DNA of 64,000 nt from the NCBI GenBank assembly GCA_964304625.1, contig OZ199840.1, positions 4,526,001 through 4,590,000 of the forward strand, in the 5' to 3' direction. A program made the position numbers and the translations under genes. The DNA comes from Kudoa neothunni (taxonomy: Eukaryota > Cnidaria). Of this stretch, positions 12,759 through 25,500 are shown piece by piece (position 1 is the first letter of the stretch; each line of letters begins with the position of its first letter). A model generated the notes under the pieces. The model was not told the origin of the DNA. It did not search any database and saw only the letters and a program-made list of their open reading frames with translations.

Positions 12759-13267
12759 TGCAGCCCAGATTAAGATACACAAACGTGGATGCGAAGTTGA
12801 CCGATCATATTGATATTGTAACACTCGGGCGTACTTCTTTGATCACAATTGCCTGTGGTCGCGGGTTTGAATTCAATTTTATCGAAAATATTACCTCATA
12901 TAAATTTTACTAAACTGTAGTGGTTGAAAGATCTAATATTACACGATGGGGCGACATTTCGACATCCGACGAAGGCATGCGCGGAAAACAACGATCGCGA
13001 ATTTTGTGATTTTCTCCCCTATTACTGCATAAAAAATCGCTTGGATACGGTAAAAATTCCAAACAGATTTTTCGGACTAAGTTTATAGTTTTATAGATGA
13101 CGTTTAGTTTTTAAATATAACACCTCATGATAGCTTGTGTGATTCCTGCGTGAAAATGGCTATTTGGATGGTCAATAATATCCAAGTAGATATAGCTTTC
13201 ATCATTTTTAATTACAGAAATGGCCATTCAGACGTATCCTAATATACGGGTAGATATAGTTTTGGCT

Positions 13268-13505
13268 GTATTTAATTATTTTTGATTCATCGCTACAACT
13301 TCTAAGGACCAGAAATAATTAAATACGGCAGATTCTATAATATGGACTGTATAGATAAACTATAAATAGGAGTTCCAAGGTTAAAAATCGCAGTTGCGCA
13401 CGCGCAGTCGTCGTTCGGATTAGAAAATTCCGTATCGATAGTCAATGCCTTTAATTATTTCTATCCCATATAACTGAAGCAGTGAGGTAGAAATAATTAA
13501 ATATA
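13268..13505. repeat. Pair of MITE-like inverted repeats
   Basis: CTGTATTTAATTATTT near 13268 is answered by AAATAATTAAATACGGCAG near 13311, and TTTAATTATTTCTA near 13449 by TAGAAATAATTAAA near 13490. Both pairs share the same core, which suggests two copies or halves of one small hairpin element. No target-site duplication was identified. Confidence 0.45.
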
Positions 13506-14229
13506 ACAGATTTTCGAAAAATAAATCTATATGCTATTTGTAAGTAAGCGTTGATGGGATTAAAATTCACCATACAAATACTCTCTAACTCATCAACAAT
13601 ATTTTTATGTTAACCAATTCAAACAATCCTAGAAATGTCGGGGAATAAATAAGCAAGTAGCTTACTAGGGCATTTTCTTTACTGACATCTCCAAATTTGG
13701 GTGTTATCGTTTAAGGATGTAGTGAAATAAAAATAATTTTTATACAATGTTTCGTGTCGATTTTTTGTGATTTCTAATAAAGCGTATTCACCCAGTTCTC
13801 CTTTGATAATATTGGAGTTATTCAATAAATCGATTTACTATATAAAATTGTTCAGTTTAGAATTAATTACTTGGTAACTTTATGGGGTTATGTTATGCGC
13901 GAATACATTACGATTTGTCACTTATTGCCATGCTGATTCACTCTTTAAATTTTTATTCTACTTCGAAATAATGAGATATAATGGTACTTGACATATTTTT
14001 AAAAATTATAGCCATAAAAAACGTTTTAACAAGAAATTTTTTTTATACTTAACCATTTAATTTTAATATTTATTCAGATTGTCAATTTGTTATTAAGTTC
14101 AAAATGTACTAATTTGCCCGATTTATGATGGACTTATTGAAATGTACCCAAAATAATTTCTCAATTTTCAATGTATTATATTGTAATTACGCGTTATAAA
14201 TTATTGCAATCACAACGTCTAGACCTAGC

Positions 14230-14262
14230 CATTATATATATATATATATATATGTATATGTA
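14230..14262. repeat. TA microsatellite
   Basis: A run of alternating TA followed by TATG/TATATG units. Simple repeat only. Confidence 0.8.
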
Positions 14263-15537
14263 TGTATGCATGAATAATTATACCCATCCACATTTGTTTA
14301 GTTTATTATCGTTGTAAATTCGGATACTAGATGGAAAAAAATCGTTTTATCGGATTTTTAACCACATTTATATAATAATGCACTAGATTTAGTATATATA
14401 ACCTTTTAATATGGATTCATAGAAAAAGTTATATTTTACCAATAATATCTTATGTAAGTGATGAATTTTATCCAGTTGAGTTTTAGCATTTTTTCAAGAC
14501 TATGTTTTTATATAACAATTGAAAATATTGCTATTATGAGATGGCAATATTCAAAATCATTCCTTTTTAAATTCGTCTAAAAAAGGTAATCAGTTTACTG
14601 GCAATATAGGAATATTATAGTTTCAATAGATTAATATTTAGAACGATTCGTTTATAAATTTTACTAAAAGAAGTAAGCAGACTCGTAATAATACAGTAAT
14701 ATTATAATTATAGTGGATTCATATATGCAGTAACGTAGGGATATTATGTAGCATGATTATTGCGTACTTATTGAAATAGTGTCGAAAATTCAAAATACAC
14801 GAACTAACTATTGATATAAATCGTGAGATAAGAGTAAAATATATCGTTAAATATAATTATAGAATTAAGAAATAATTTTTTCGCTGGGAAAAATAGGAGT
14901 GCATGATTAGTACGCAACAAGAAAATAAGAAAATTATCGGTTACTTGAAGAAAACGTGTAGATTATTAAATAACTGGGAAAATTAGGAATTAAAAGTGGC
15001 TCTAAAGCGAACATCGTTAAGCACTCCGGCCTTAAATCAGTCATCACATTGGAAGCAATTGTGTCAATAGAATCAAAAATATTTGCAGACTTTAATTCAG
15101 GTGATTTAAGATTTTATCGAAAACTCTTAAAAAAATTCAGATTACTCGATATAAGAGCAATAAATGGACCGAACTTTCGAGAACGAGAAATATAAAGCTG
15201 CCCAGAGAGTACAATATAATAGGAGAATAAATTAACTATCGTTAGAGGACAGTTTCATGAGTTTACTACGAGGGTTGGTCTAAAAGTGAACAAATTAAAT
15301 AGAAAATCTAAAGGAAATAAAGAAATTATTCAAGATACATCACACCGAAATGCTGAAACACATTACAGAATTAAATTTTTCATTTTGTAAAATAAAATAA
15401 GCTTCGTTTTAAAAGAAAAGAAAAATAACAAATTTCTTGTTGAAAAAATAATTCTGTCTTAAACTATCTTATTTCTTTTCAAAATACCCTGTGAACAATA
15501 AAAAAATTATTACACCAATTTTTTCCTATATGTGTAT

Positions 15538-15553
15538 GCGCATGCGCATGCGC
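15538..15553. promoter_or_regulatory. NRF1-type GC palindrome upstream of RMI1
   Basis: TGCGCATGCGCATGCGCT about 270 bp before the RMI1 start contains the palindrome TGCGCATGCGCA, which equals the NRF1 consensus site known in animals. In such AT-rich DNA it stands out. It also abuts a dispersed repeat (15555-15640), so it may instead be part of a mobile element. Confidence 0.35.
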
Positions 15554-15554
15554 T

Positions 15555-15640
15555 AAGTATGGATATTAAGTAGTGCAGGGTTGTTATGCACTCGAGTTTT
15601 TGTCCCAAAAAAGTGCGTAGTTTCCCTGCACAACTGTGTT
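15555..15640 (-). repeat. Dispersed repeat, copy 1
   Basis: The reverse complement closely matches 42686-42768, including GTTGTGCAGGGA, TACGCACTTTTTTGGGAC and ATATCCAT. Two copies in opposite orientation 27 kb apart indicate a dispersed, probably transposon-derived family. Confidence 0.7.
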
Positions 15641-15817
15641 TATAAAATTTATTTTGGCGAATAAATTAATAATCTCAATTAAATTAAATTAAATAGGTAC
15701 TCATTTGGTATAAATTTCTTGTGTTCAATATATTGTAATTTCGTTTTATCCGATTTAATACATTGCGTGAGGATTTTTCGAATAATTTTGCTTCGAACGC
15801 GCGCATCATTATTTTAA

Positions 15818-17377
15818 ATGTACTCATTGAATGAACTTAAACATGCGCTCGCCCAACAACTATTCTCGCCGAAAGATGATTGGGTGGAGCAACTTCATAA
15901 ATGGATGGTACAACGTCGTAAACCACTAGAGCATGCCTCAAACATGATATTGCATTCAGATTTTTATAAAAGCTGCAAGGCTGTTCTTTTTCGCGATATT
16001 GGCGCCAAAACTGAATTAAAAGCTTCCGAGAAATATGTAGTTCAGGTGAATTTTGTGTCTCACCTGAATAAATCGGTTTATTCGCAATATTCTCATTTTA
16101 AAAATTGTTGTCTAACCGGTGTGAACGACGAGTTCAACCTGCTAGGTGATGATAGCAGTGATACTCCTGAGCAGGATGGTCTCGAAGATGGGTTCGATAA
16201 CGATCCAGCAGGGAGTAATAAGTTCATTATGAACAACCGCCCTCGGAACCCTACTCGAATTTTTCAAATCACTGATGGTGTTAGCACTTTTTTGTGTGTT
16301 GAATTGAGACCGATTCCTATGCTTGACAGTATGATGAACACTATAGGATTTAAATGCCTCCTAAAAGGCCCCTTATGTATTTATGATCGCCAACTTTATG
16401 TGGAAAGCAAAAATATTGAGCTGCTGGGGGGATTCGTTCCAAATCTAAATAGTTCATTGTTCTACAAATGTTTCTATGAGAAAATTCTCACTGGGAATCT
16501 GCAATCAACTGCAACAACTCTACCTTTAGAAGAAATCAACTCCAATGTACTTGATGTGTTGGTTTCCACTCCTCATGAAAACAATGCCGATGAAGTGGAC
16601 TGTTTAAATTCCATAGCTACCAATGACATTCTTCTAAATGATTCTTTTATGGATGAATCATTCGATCTAGACAAAATTGAGGAACACTACAATCAATCCC
16701 ATTCGACTACCATTTCTAGTGGAAATATTGGTTCAGGGTTAGCTGACAAGTTGAGATCACAACATGGCGAAGATTGCCCCAAAGTGTTGTCATCCTCGAT
16801 CACGGGAAAAAACAATAGTTCTGTGGTGGAGATTGATGAGGATGGTTTCTATTCTCCCTCTAAAAGTGTGCTCGAGATTGAACATCCCAACTTGAACACG
16901 CTCAAGTTTCTAGAGGGTACAATAACCGATACATCCCATCTAATTGAATATGATCAACACGAAAGACGACCCTATTTTACGGTGAAAGTATTCTTGGCCT
17001 CCATTAACTTGCACAACTAACGAATAAATTTATTTCTAGATTAAAAAGGATGACAACAGTATTGTCGAATGTGTCATATCAACGACCATTCTACAAAGTG
17101 AACCATTCCATTTTAGCGAGAGTAAAATTGAGTCAGTCTCATATTTTAATAATGGTAGCTTTAAAGTTGGTTTGACGTTTTAAGTTGAGATTTAGTGAGC
17201 AATATGGACAAACTATCGTTTGTAAAGGACTTTCTAAATCACATTAATTTGTTGAAAAAACAAAAATGTTCCTATTTACTAAAAACTATTAAAGGGGTTG
17301 ATAAAGCTGGATCATCTGATCTGGAGGTTATCTCTATCAAGCCTTACCTGAATAGTTCTGAGGAGATCATTTTATAG
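15818..17377 (+). CDS. RMI1: RMI1, subunit of the BLM-Topoisomerase III complex, 3 exons
   Basis: Exons 15818-16987, 17040-17121 and 17196-17377 sum to 1434 nt (477 aa; human is 625 aa). The N-terminal helical part (DDWVEQLHKWMVQRRK) is followed by the OB fold with the family stretches RIFQITDGVSTFLCVELRPI and ELLGGFVPNL, matching the ITDGI...EYQPIP and VKVLGGEV region of RMI1. An acidic linker (about residues 230-365) leads to a C-terminal part split over exons 1-3, in the place of the RMI2-binding OB fold; it is too divergent to confirm. RMI1 holds Topoisomerase III alpha and BLM together and promotes dissolution of double Holliday junctions in the nucleus. The last acceptor could be at 17188-17189 instead of 17194-17195; both keep frame. 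Confidence 0.88.
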
Positions 17378-19610
17378 CATACAACTTAGACTTAGTTTTT
17401 TGTTTTGTACGACATAAATATTTTATTTTTATGCATGCTTTATCATCCTATATAAAATACTCATTTAATAAATTTTGTTTGTATTTTTATTGGAATATTT
17501 ACTTTAGAAGCGAAATAAAAAATGGCATAATAACATGTTCTTCGTTATCTTAGTGCTTTTTAGAATAATTTTAATGCTCGTCATTTAATCTATTCAATAA
17601 TTAGTTGTTTTAAAATTAAATACTGGCATTAGTTTATAAAAAATATTGTAAGACTATATAACTTGGAAGTTTTCTCGGGGCAAACCAACTATATTTTTCT
17701 TTACATGTGAAGGATTAATTTGTGGCATCGTAGCTACTTTTTTATGAGATATTCAAATCAACACCATGAAATTTACATCGAATCTACCACAACTCAATGT
17801 AGTTAACGAATCAAAGTTTTTATCTTAAACATAGTAATTTTTAATTCTTTAAGGGTGAGGCTAATTATAAAAATGAAAATTAACATAAAAATTATCAATA
17901 TTACAAGATTAACTCTTCTTATAATAAAAAAACTCCAAGGTATATGCAGAAAATTTTTTTAAATATATTTTAGTAGAAAAAGTTTTCTTACTTCCTCAAA
18001 TTTAATGAATATTTTGCAATGAGAAACCAAACGAAGTTATTAAAAAATATATTAATGCATTCGATTAACCATAAAAGGAACGAAACTGAAATCATTTGAA
18101 AATACAATAATCTTAAAAATTATAATTAAGGTCACTTCAAGGAGATGCTGAAATTGCATAAATTGCGTAACTAGATGAAAACTCACGACAATTAATTTTG
18201 ATTGCTAAGATTAATATGCCTTCCTTTGATATAAACTATAATATACTCTTAACTAAAAACAGATGTGAAGCCAATTAATATCTAACTAAATAACATAAAT
18301 AATTAGATGAAGTGAAATTATATCAATGCTGAATTTTATTGATCAATGTCCTATCTAAGGGGTGGCTTCAAAGAAACCCAAACACACAGTTTTAGTATTA
18401 TAAAGCATTATCTAATTCTAGCGTTATTTAAACACAAGTGGAACTTTATGTTACAATTAATAATACTACAAAAATGAATTTATCAAGTCAAATATATCAA
18501 CAAGTCTCCATATAACATATAACTGTGTATTTGTACCACATTTTATTATTTTATTGATATTAAAAATAAACGTAAATTATTAAATTAACATTTAATTTTG
18601 GCATATAAGGGGGATGCTAATTTTAATTCGCTCACTGAAAATAAGATGAATTTTAACCCTGTTTTTGAGATTGTATAATCCGCTCAACAAGTTTAAAAAT
18701 CTATAAAATCACCATTTTTAAATGCTTCTAGAACTTTTTATAATTATCAACATAATTATAAGAATTACTTGAAATATTTTCAATTATCTAAAGTTTAGTA
18801 AATTTGTCTAAAATATAGTTAGTTTTATTTTGCGCATGCGCACCAACCACATGAATATTCGTTTTTCGTATTTATAATAGATCCTCAATATTTTATCCAT
18901 AAATAATTTTCAAATACAACAATTAAGTGATTATAAATTGTACTTTATTTAAATTACCAAAATTTAAGAAGTGTTTATTGCAAATGGGATTTTCGATCTT
19001 ATGTATAAGTACATAATAAATGTAAATTTAATCCTTCTTAATTAAAAAGAATTCCGAATAATTTCATCACGCAGCATTATTTTAAGGCATTTTTTACTTT
19101 TCATGTTATTTATCTTAATTTCACAACGAGGGTGTTGTCTCATTGATAATCTAAAATGGCACCCTATTAGCCATTACAAAAATACAAGTTCTAAAAATAC
19201 TGTTTTCAAGGTATAGCTTTAATTTCGATATACATTGTTCTATTTTATTTATTTATTTCAAATTTTAATATCTGTCTTTTAAAAATTTAAAACTTTTCAA
19301 TGAATGTATAACAGATTTTATAACGAATTTTAAGGAATAATTTAAAACCCCTGTGAAATAATATGGTCGTATTTTGATAGATTTTAAGTTCCAATTCGAT
19401 TGCAATAACTTTGCTAATTCTTTCAATCTTTAATTTATAAAAAAGCATATATAGAAATATTTAGGGTGAATTATTTGTTATTATTATTTTAAATTAAGAG
19501 CAAAGAGCTTAAATTATTCTCTGGGGATAAATTTAAGTTCGTTACTTTAGCGAAATATTAAATTAAAAAAAAATTAATGGAACATTTAATAAAATATACC
19601 TCATAACCAA
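17378..19610. other. AT-rich intergenic region
   Basis: No gene recognised in about 2.2 kb. A perfect TGCGCATGCGCA palindrome occurs at about 18832-18843; otherwise the sequence is featureless to the eye. Confidence 0.6.
18832..18843. promoter_or_regulatory. TGCGCATGCGCA palindrome (NRF1-type)
   Basis: Exact 12-bp palindrome identical to the NRF1 consensus, about 0.8 kb upstream of the AIFM1-like gene. NRF1 regulates nuclear genes for mitochondria in animals, which fits, but distance and lack of other evidence keep this speculative. Confidence 0.3.
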
Positions 19611-22600
19611 ATGGACTATATTCCACGTGTTACGCTGAATTTGAACTTAATGGTTGTTTCGTGTTGTTGCGCAGATTTAATGGTGACTAGCCGGAGAATC
19701 ATCAGCCGCATCTTCAACCCTTTTAGTTGGAACAAATTTTTCAAAAATTTAGCTTATGGCGCAACAACTATTGGAGTTGGAACCTTGGTCTACAATGTGA
19801 ATGTTTTAATTATTAAACTGGCTAACAGCATGTGTAGTCGCTTAAGTACAACAACAACAACAACAATTCAATCTCCAGCCTAGCGGATATAAATGTAGCA
19901 CTCAACCTGTTTATATAATTTGAACTCCTATAGAATATATCTTTGGCTGAAGTGGATGAGCCTGTTGGAAAGAGTGAATATTTGTATGACCAACGTGTGC
20001 CATATTTGGTTGTTGGTGGGGGACCGTCTGGATACACGGCTGCCATTAATATTGTGAATAATGATCCTAATTCGAGAGTGAGAATTTTGTTGGACCATAG
20101 TTCTTTAGAAAAGCTCTATTACTATAGGTTCTTGTTATTTCCGCTGAAAACTATCTTCCCTACATGAGACCTATTCTCACCAAAGATATTTGGTTCAATG
20201 AGACTATTGATTATGCGACTATAGCAAACACTTCAGATCCATTGTAAGTTAACCCTCTTGTTTCCGCTATTATTTTCATTTTCATTATGTGGCTGGACTG
20301 CCTGTTAATCAAAATACTCTCAGAATATTTGATTTTGTTATTATAGGATCTTTGTAAATGACCAAGCAATTGTTCCTGTGGAGAAGCTTTTTGATCCAAA
20401 TATTGATTTTGCTCCCATGGCATTTTTATTGAATTCAAAGGTTGCTTTTATTATTACATTAACCCCAACCAAGTTTTTAGTTTTAATTTGCTCATGTTTT
20501 ATGAATGGAATTTCAACTATAATTATAGGAATATTATATGTTTATTTTTCGTAATCTGATTCGACTTTGTAAGAAATATTTTGTATAAAGTAGCCATTGG
20601 CCAAAGTCATTTTGTCATAATTGATAGCTCTTGTATAAACCGGTGATAGTTATAGATTGTTTATCTTGAAGTAATGAATTCAATTTCTAACTTTCAAAAT
20701 AATATTGAAAATTTTTTTTTAATATATCGTTAATAAGGTGGCCAAAGTTTGGTTTTAAATTTTCTTTTGTATTTTTCAAAATTAAATGCGAATGTTACGC
20801 CGATATTAGACTTCAAATATCATCACTATGTTTATTTATTATTTTTCCGGATGCAGATCGGATTAAATAATGAATAGATTTCAAAGTCAGTATCTATGGA
20901 TTCATAATATCTATCTGGTTTCGACATTATTAATTTGGATGGTATTTAAATGAAAATAATGAATCTTTGAGGTAAAGCAACTCACAAAATTGGCGGGAAA
21001 TTTCGAGAATATTATAATTACGTGGTTATTCCCTACCAAGTTTTTTTTACGCATAATTTTATTTAGTTATTAAATTAATTTAAATTTTGAATGAAATATA
21101 AATATTTTCTTCCATAGATTTTCTCAAAAATAGTTTTTATTTAATAGCTAAATATTATATTTCAAAAATATCGATTAATTGAAATAAATCTAATGTTTAG
21201 TGAAGTAACTTTTGTTATATTGTCAAATAAAAATATTTGTGGATTAATAAAAGTTGGGGTTGAGAACACTCCATTTTTCGTTAAGCAAAATATTGATCAT
21301 ATTCCTATCCATATATATATATGTAGGCTACTTATCTTAATACCAACACCAGAGAGGTCACTCTTATCGACGGAAGAAAAGTGAAATTCAACAAAATTGT
21401 TATTGCTACAGGTTTTTTTTAATTTCCACGTGGCTGACGATAATCAATTGATTATTAAGGTTCTGAGCCAGTGTATCATGAGATATTTCAACCTCTTCTA
21501 AACAATAAAGACAACCATCAATTACTAATAAACTATACTACAGTATTATCAAATTAAATAAGATCAACAAAATTTCAAACAGATATGTTCATGTAGATAG
21601 ACGATTTTGTTAAACTCCATAAGGTGGTAGTAGGTGGTAACAAGACTGTTGTAGTTTTGGATGGAGGAGTTTGTGGGGCTGAATTATGCTCTGCTTTGGC
21701 CAGTTCAAATTGTATGAATTCCTTTTAGGAATGGAAATTTTGATATATTATGTGTATTTGATTAGATAAAAAATATAATAACGACATAAAAATGGTATTT
21801 CCTGAACAAAACGTTCTGTCAAGTATTTTACCGGAATATTTGGCTGAGAATACAACTGAAAAATTCATAAAAAGTTTCTAAATTGATTTATTTCTCCTCT
21901 TGAATCAAGGATTGTTAGATGGAGTTGATGTTGTGCCTGGCTGTGGTATTAATTCAGTGGAAATAAAAGCTGGTAAAGTTTTGCTCCATTTAACCAATGG
22001 CCAACAAGTTCGTTACTCAATATTTGAAACAATACTAATAGATTTATGATGTGAGTTAGATTGAAGCAGATATTGTGGTTGATTGCGCTCATCACAATAC
22101 ACCTCTCTATTTCGCAGAAGGAAACAACTGCACTGGAGCAGCTTGTCCCAAAATTAGATATGACCCTAACGGAGTGCCCAGCGGTTACAGAGTGAATGCT
22201 ATGCTTCAATCTGGCGGCAAGGATATATATGTTTGTGGAACAGCTGCTTCTGTTTTCAATCCCACTCACGACTGCACTTACAACCAAATTCCATATTTCG
22301 TTCATGCTGTTGATTCGGCTGAGGCGGTTGCAAGAAATATCACTCTAAACAAGCCTGTTGCCTACAATGGGTTCCCCATTCATTGGTTGGAACTGATTGA
22401 TGACGATAAATTGGATGTGGTTGGTTTGGTAGATTCTTCGCTGCCCACTTGTAGTGTTTGGCGCGAAAAATCCCCTCCGAATCTCTCCCTCAACCCAACA
22501 CCCCTCCAAATGAGCTCAACCTCTCACAATGTGTTATTTTCTATTTCAAAAACGATATTGTTGTTGGCATTGTTACGTTGAACCTAAATCATCCCATTGG

Positions 22601-22725
22601 ACTCGCAGATAAGGTTGATTTATTTTATAAATATTTCTATTATAACGCGATGTTTTTATTAGATTATTCGAGGGCAGATGAAAGGTGAAGATCCTAAAGA
22701 GTTAGCTAAATACTTTTTTCAATGA
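19611..22725 (+). CDS. AIFM1: AIFM1-like mitochondrial flavoprotein, about 11 exons, one apparent frameshift
   Basis: Exons: about 19680-19805 (5' part), 19934-20077, 20128-20243, 20347-20440, 21327-21411, 21460-21542, 21597-21711, 21766-21873, 21910-22007, 22060-22613, 22663-22725. The ATG at 19680 gives a basic, amphipathic presequence (MVTSRRIISRIFNPF) then a hydrophobic span, as in AIF; an upstream ATG at 19611 is possible. Conserved parts are YLVVGGGPSGYTAA with DPNSRVLVISAEN, LPYMRPILTKDIWF, VTLIDGRKVKFNKIVIATG, LDVVGLVDSSLPT, CVIFYFKNDIVVGIV and the tail DPKELAKYFFQ. AIF is an intermembrane-space NADH oxidoreductase needed for respiratory-chain assembly and releasable in cell death. 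The NADH motif has DGGVCG for GGGFLG and the FAD motif GTAAS for GDAAC. Exon 10 is one base short, shifting frame around 22465-22500. The exon 1 donor is uncertain. Confidence 0.85.
20441..21326 (+). other. Long intron of the AIFM1-like gene
   Basis: At 886 nt it is far above the 36-55 nt of most introns in this gene. It is AT-rich with no recognisable coding content. A degraded insertion is possible but unproven. Confidence 0.6.
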
Positions 22726-24666
22726 ATAAATTTCAACTAAAAAATTGGTTTTCATTGCAATATGTTGATGGATTTTGATGGTTTTATTGTTTTATCAGCT
22801 TTTTAAATTGAAATAATTAATTTATAGATAATTTAAGATTTAAATTTCGCAAGTTTTTTTGGTGCTTTTTAATCCATTGTAGTTTCGCTGAGTATATACG
22901 AGCGCGCGTCTTTCATCTTCATTTTATGGTCGTCGTATCATTTACGCATGCCGAAATATTGTATCTTATATATAAAATCGTTAAAATTAAACCCAATATA
23001 AATATTTTAATAAGTCAGATGTGGGGTTTACTTTCAATGTTGTCTAAAAAAAGTACGATATTTGGAAAATGCGCACTAAATGTTAGATGGCAAACTCTCC
23101 TCGGAAATAGCCACGAGGACGTTAATATACAAATGATAGAAGATAAATTAGTTTAGTTGAGCATATGATGATGATGAATATTATGATTAAAGGTAAAAGT
23201 AGTTTGTTAATGAAAAGGTATGTAGCAACCGAAAACACCACCATTCCATCCATGTTTTTATCATTCTTTGCTATAGTTTAACTAATAAAAATAATATTGA
23301 ACGATATAAATTTATAATAAAAAATAATTGTTCAATTAATAAATTTTACTATTTAGAAAAATAAATTAAAAAGATAAATTCATTGGTAGATACAATTAAA
23401 TTTATAATATTTTAATTAAGAATTTAATTTGTTGTTAATAAATTTGATGTTTTTTGTATCATTATATAATTACAAAAAATGGTTTACTTAATTTTTTAAA
23501 AGTATTTTCTATTTGGAAAAGAGAGAACAATATAAATAGAATAATTCCACACAAGAAACCTAATGTTCGGAAAAGCAGTAAAAATAACTAGTTTACATAG
23601 TATTAAAATATATAAAACTAAAAAATATTATTCCAATAAGATAATTGTTTGTAATAATCTTGCAATCTTCTTAATACGAATCAATTTTAATATTCGTTTT
23701 ATAGATCATTATTATTATTTACACACATTACTCCTACATAGCAAGTTAACCTAATTATATATTTTGTTGTATTTGATTAGTATATAAAGTCATAATATAT
23801 TATGACTTCAACCTGCCTCTTAATTAGTTGATTTTTACGAAAGAAATTAGTCTATTTAATTAATTAAAAGCATGATTATAATATGACAGCAATGGAATTT
23901 TAAACCTATATATTTTTCATTTTATTTCTAATCCTTTCATTTTCTTTTTATTAAAAAAGTGATTAAAGCGGTAAACAAACATGATCACGATGAATTTTTG
24001 AGACCACGGGGTATACCATTACCATTTTTATCACATCCTTTGAATGATAAAGTCTGTTTAATAATACTATAATAATAATAATAATAACAATTTAACTTTA
24101 ATTTTTCCTTATTTATTAGATGTTATTTTAATTTTTACTCTCTACATAAATTGTATAAAGCTAACTTTTAGGTTTAAGTTGCTGACTGATTCAACCTAAA
24201 ATAAATCTTCAGATTTATTTGTTAATTTTTTCAATTAAATAGTAAATCCTAATATATCTTGAATATAATCTGTTAATAATTACGATAGTTGATCGACGAA
24301 ATTAAATCGAGAAAAATCCTAATTTTTCATACATAATTTTGTAAAATATTAATTATGTAATATAATCCAAACTTTTTTAATTTATATTTCATTCGACTAT
24401 TTGTTGTTTAATTGAATTATTATTTGTGCATTAATTTCGGCCGGATTTTAGATTTTAAACAAATAAATGACCTACAATGATTTTTAATAAACAAACTTTT
24501 ACATTTTATATTTTTAAAAATTGGTTGAGTTCGCCTTTATAAGATGTCAATTCGATCCTAAATCCAAGATTTTATGACATGAACGCATTTGATATAAAGG
24601 TCGTATTGAGTCGTCAATAATCGGCAAAATAAAAGTCATGTTACGACTTTTTATATTGGATATAAA
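22726..24666. other. AT-rich intergenic region; copy A of the duplicated unit begins at 23040
   Basis: No gene recognised. Poly(A) signal-like AATAAA overlaps the AIFM1 stop. From 23040 the sequence is repeated at 30658 onward. An AAT trinucleotide run lies near 24070. Confidence 0.6.
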
Positions 24667-24828
24667 ATGCCTCATCGTCCTAGAACAACTATTATTGCAA
24701 AGAAAAAAAATTCAGAGCCTATAAAAAGACAAAGGAGCAATTTAATGAGGTTAAATTTTTCAGTTGAATCGGTGTGTTCGATGCGTGCGGTAGCGTGGGT
24801 CGTGCTTGCGCAGGAACGTCTCAATACA

Positions 24829-25500
24829 ATGGGTGCTTACAAGTACATCGAAGAACTATACAAAAAGAAACAGAGCGATGTGATGAGTTTCCTTCAACGC
24901 ATGCGATGCTGGAAATTGAGACAATTGCCCACCATCCCATCGTGCTACTACCCCCGGCAGAGTTGACCGTGCCAGGCGTCTAGGTTACCGTCACAAACAA
25001 GGTTTCTGCATCTATCGGGTTAGAGTTAGACGTGGTGGTAGAAAGAGACCAGTACCCAAAGGTATCACCTACGGAAAACCTATCACCCATGGTGTAAATC
25101 AACTCAAAAACACCCAGAAGTCTTCAAGCTATTGCTAGAGGTATGTGCTGAAGCATAGAGAGTTACTGATTGTGATTTTAATATTTTTTAGGACCCGTGT
25201 TGGAAGGGCTCTCGGTGGACTCCGTGTTTTCAACAGCTACTGGGTTGGTCAGGATTCGTGCTACAAATACTTTGAGGTGATAATGGTCGACCCTGCACAC
25301 CAAAGCCATCCGAAATGATCCACACAACAACTGGATCTGCAATCCCGTTCACAAACACCGTGAAATGAGAGGTCTCACCAGTGCCACTAAACGATCACGT
25401 GGAATCGGAAAGGGCCATCGTTTTCAATCAAACAATTGGTGGAAGTCGCAACCATTGCTGGAAACGCAATAATACTGTGGTGTTGAGACGTTTTAGATAA
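24829..25500 (+). CDS. RPL15: RPL15 (eL15), copy A, frame broken by one-base insertions
   Basis: Same gene as 32442-33107, but six nucleotides longer. Each extra base breaks frame; I see them near 24932 (CATCCCATCG), 25112 (CACCCAGAAG), 25135 (GCTAGAGG), 25193 (GGACCCGTG), 25299 (CACCAAAGCC) and 25423 (CGTTTTCAA). Since copy B is perfectly open, these look like sequencing or consensus errors at the contig end and not a decayed paralogue. Product and structure are described under copy B. Confidence 0.9.

Larger units (their letters stand above)
12759..15817. other. Intergenic region with short inverted and dispersed repeats
   Basis: No gene is recognised. It holds two hairpin-forming inverted repeats built on TTTAATTATTT (about 13268-13332 and 13449-13505), a TA-dinucleotide run near 14235-14255, a TGCGCATGCGCA palindrome near 15540 and one copy of a dispersed repeat at 15555-15640. 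The RMI1 promoter must lie in the last part. Confidence 0.6.

Noticed and set aside
12840-12885. tRNA-like T-arm string GGGTTTGAATTC
   Set aside because: No acceptor or anticodon stem could be built around it; no tRNA is claimed anywhere in the window.
22075-22581. AIFM1-like exon ending in an alternative hydrophobic C-terminus
   Set aside because: The tail after the frameshift (ending LLALLR) has no similarity to AIF, whereas the other frame restores the conserved C-terminus.
24667-24966. Open frame starting [14 protein letters not shown] upstream of and overlapping RPL15 copy A (also at 32280 in copy B)
   Set aside because: It looks basic and histone-like, but in copy A it runs into the RPL15 coding strand only because of an inserted base; in copy B it ends earlier and has no usable splice partner. 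Best read as 5' flank or an upstream open frame.
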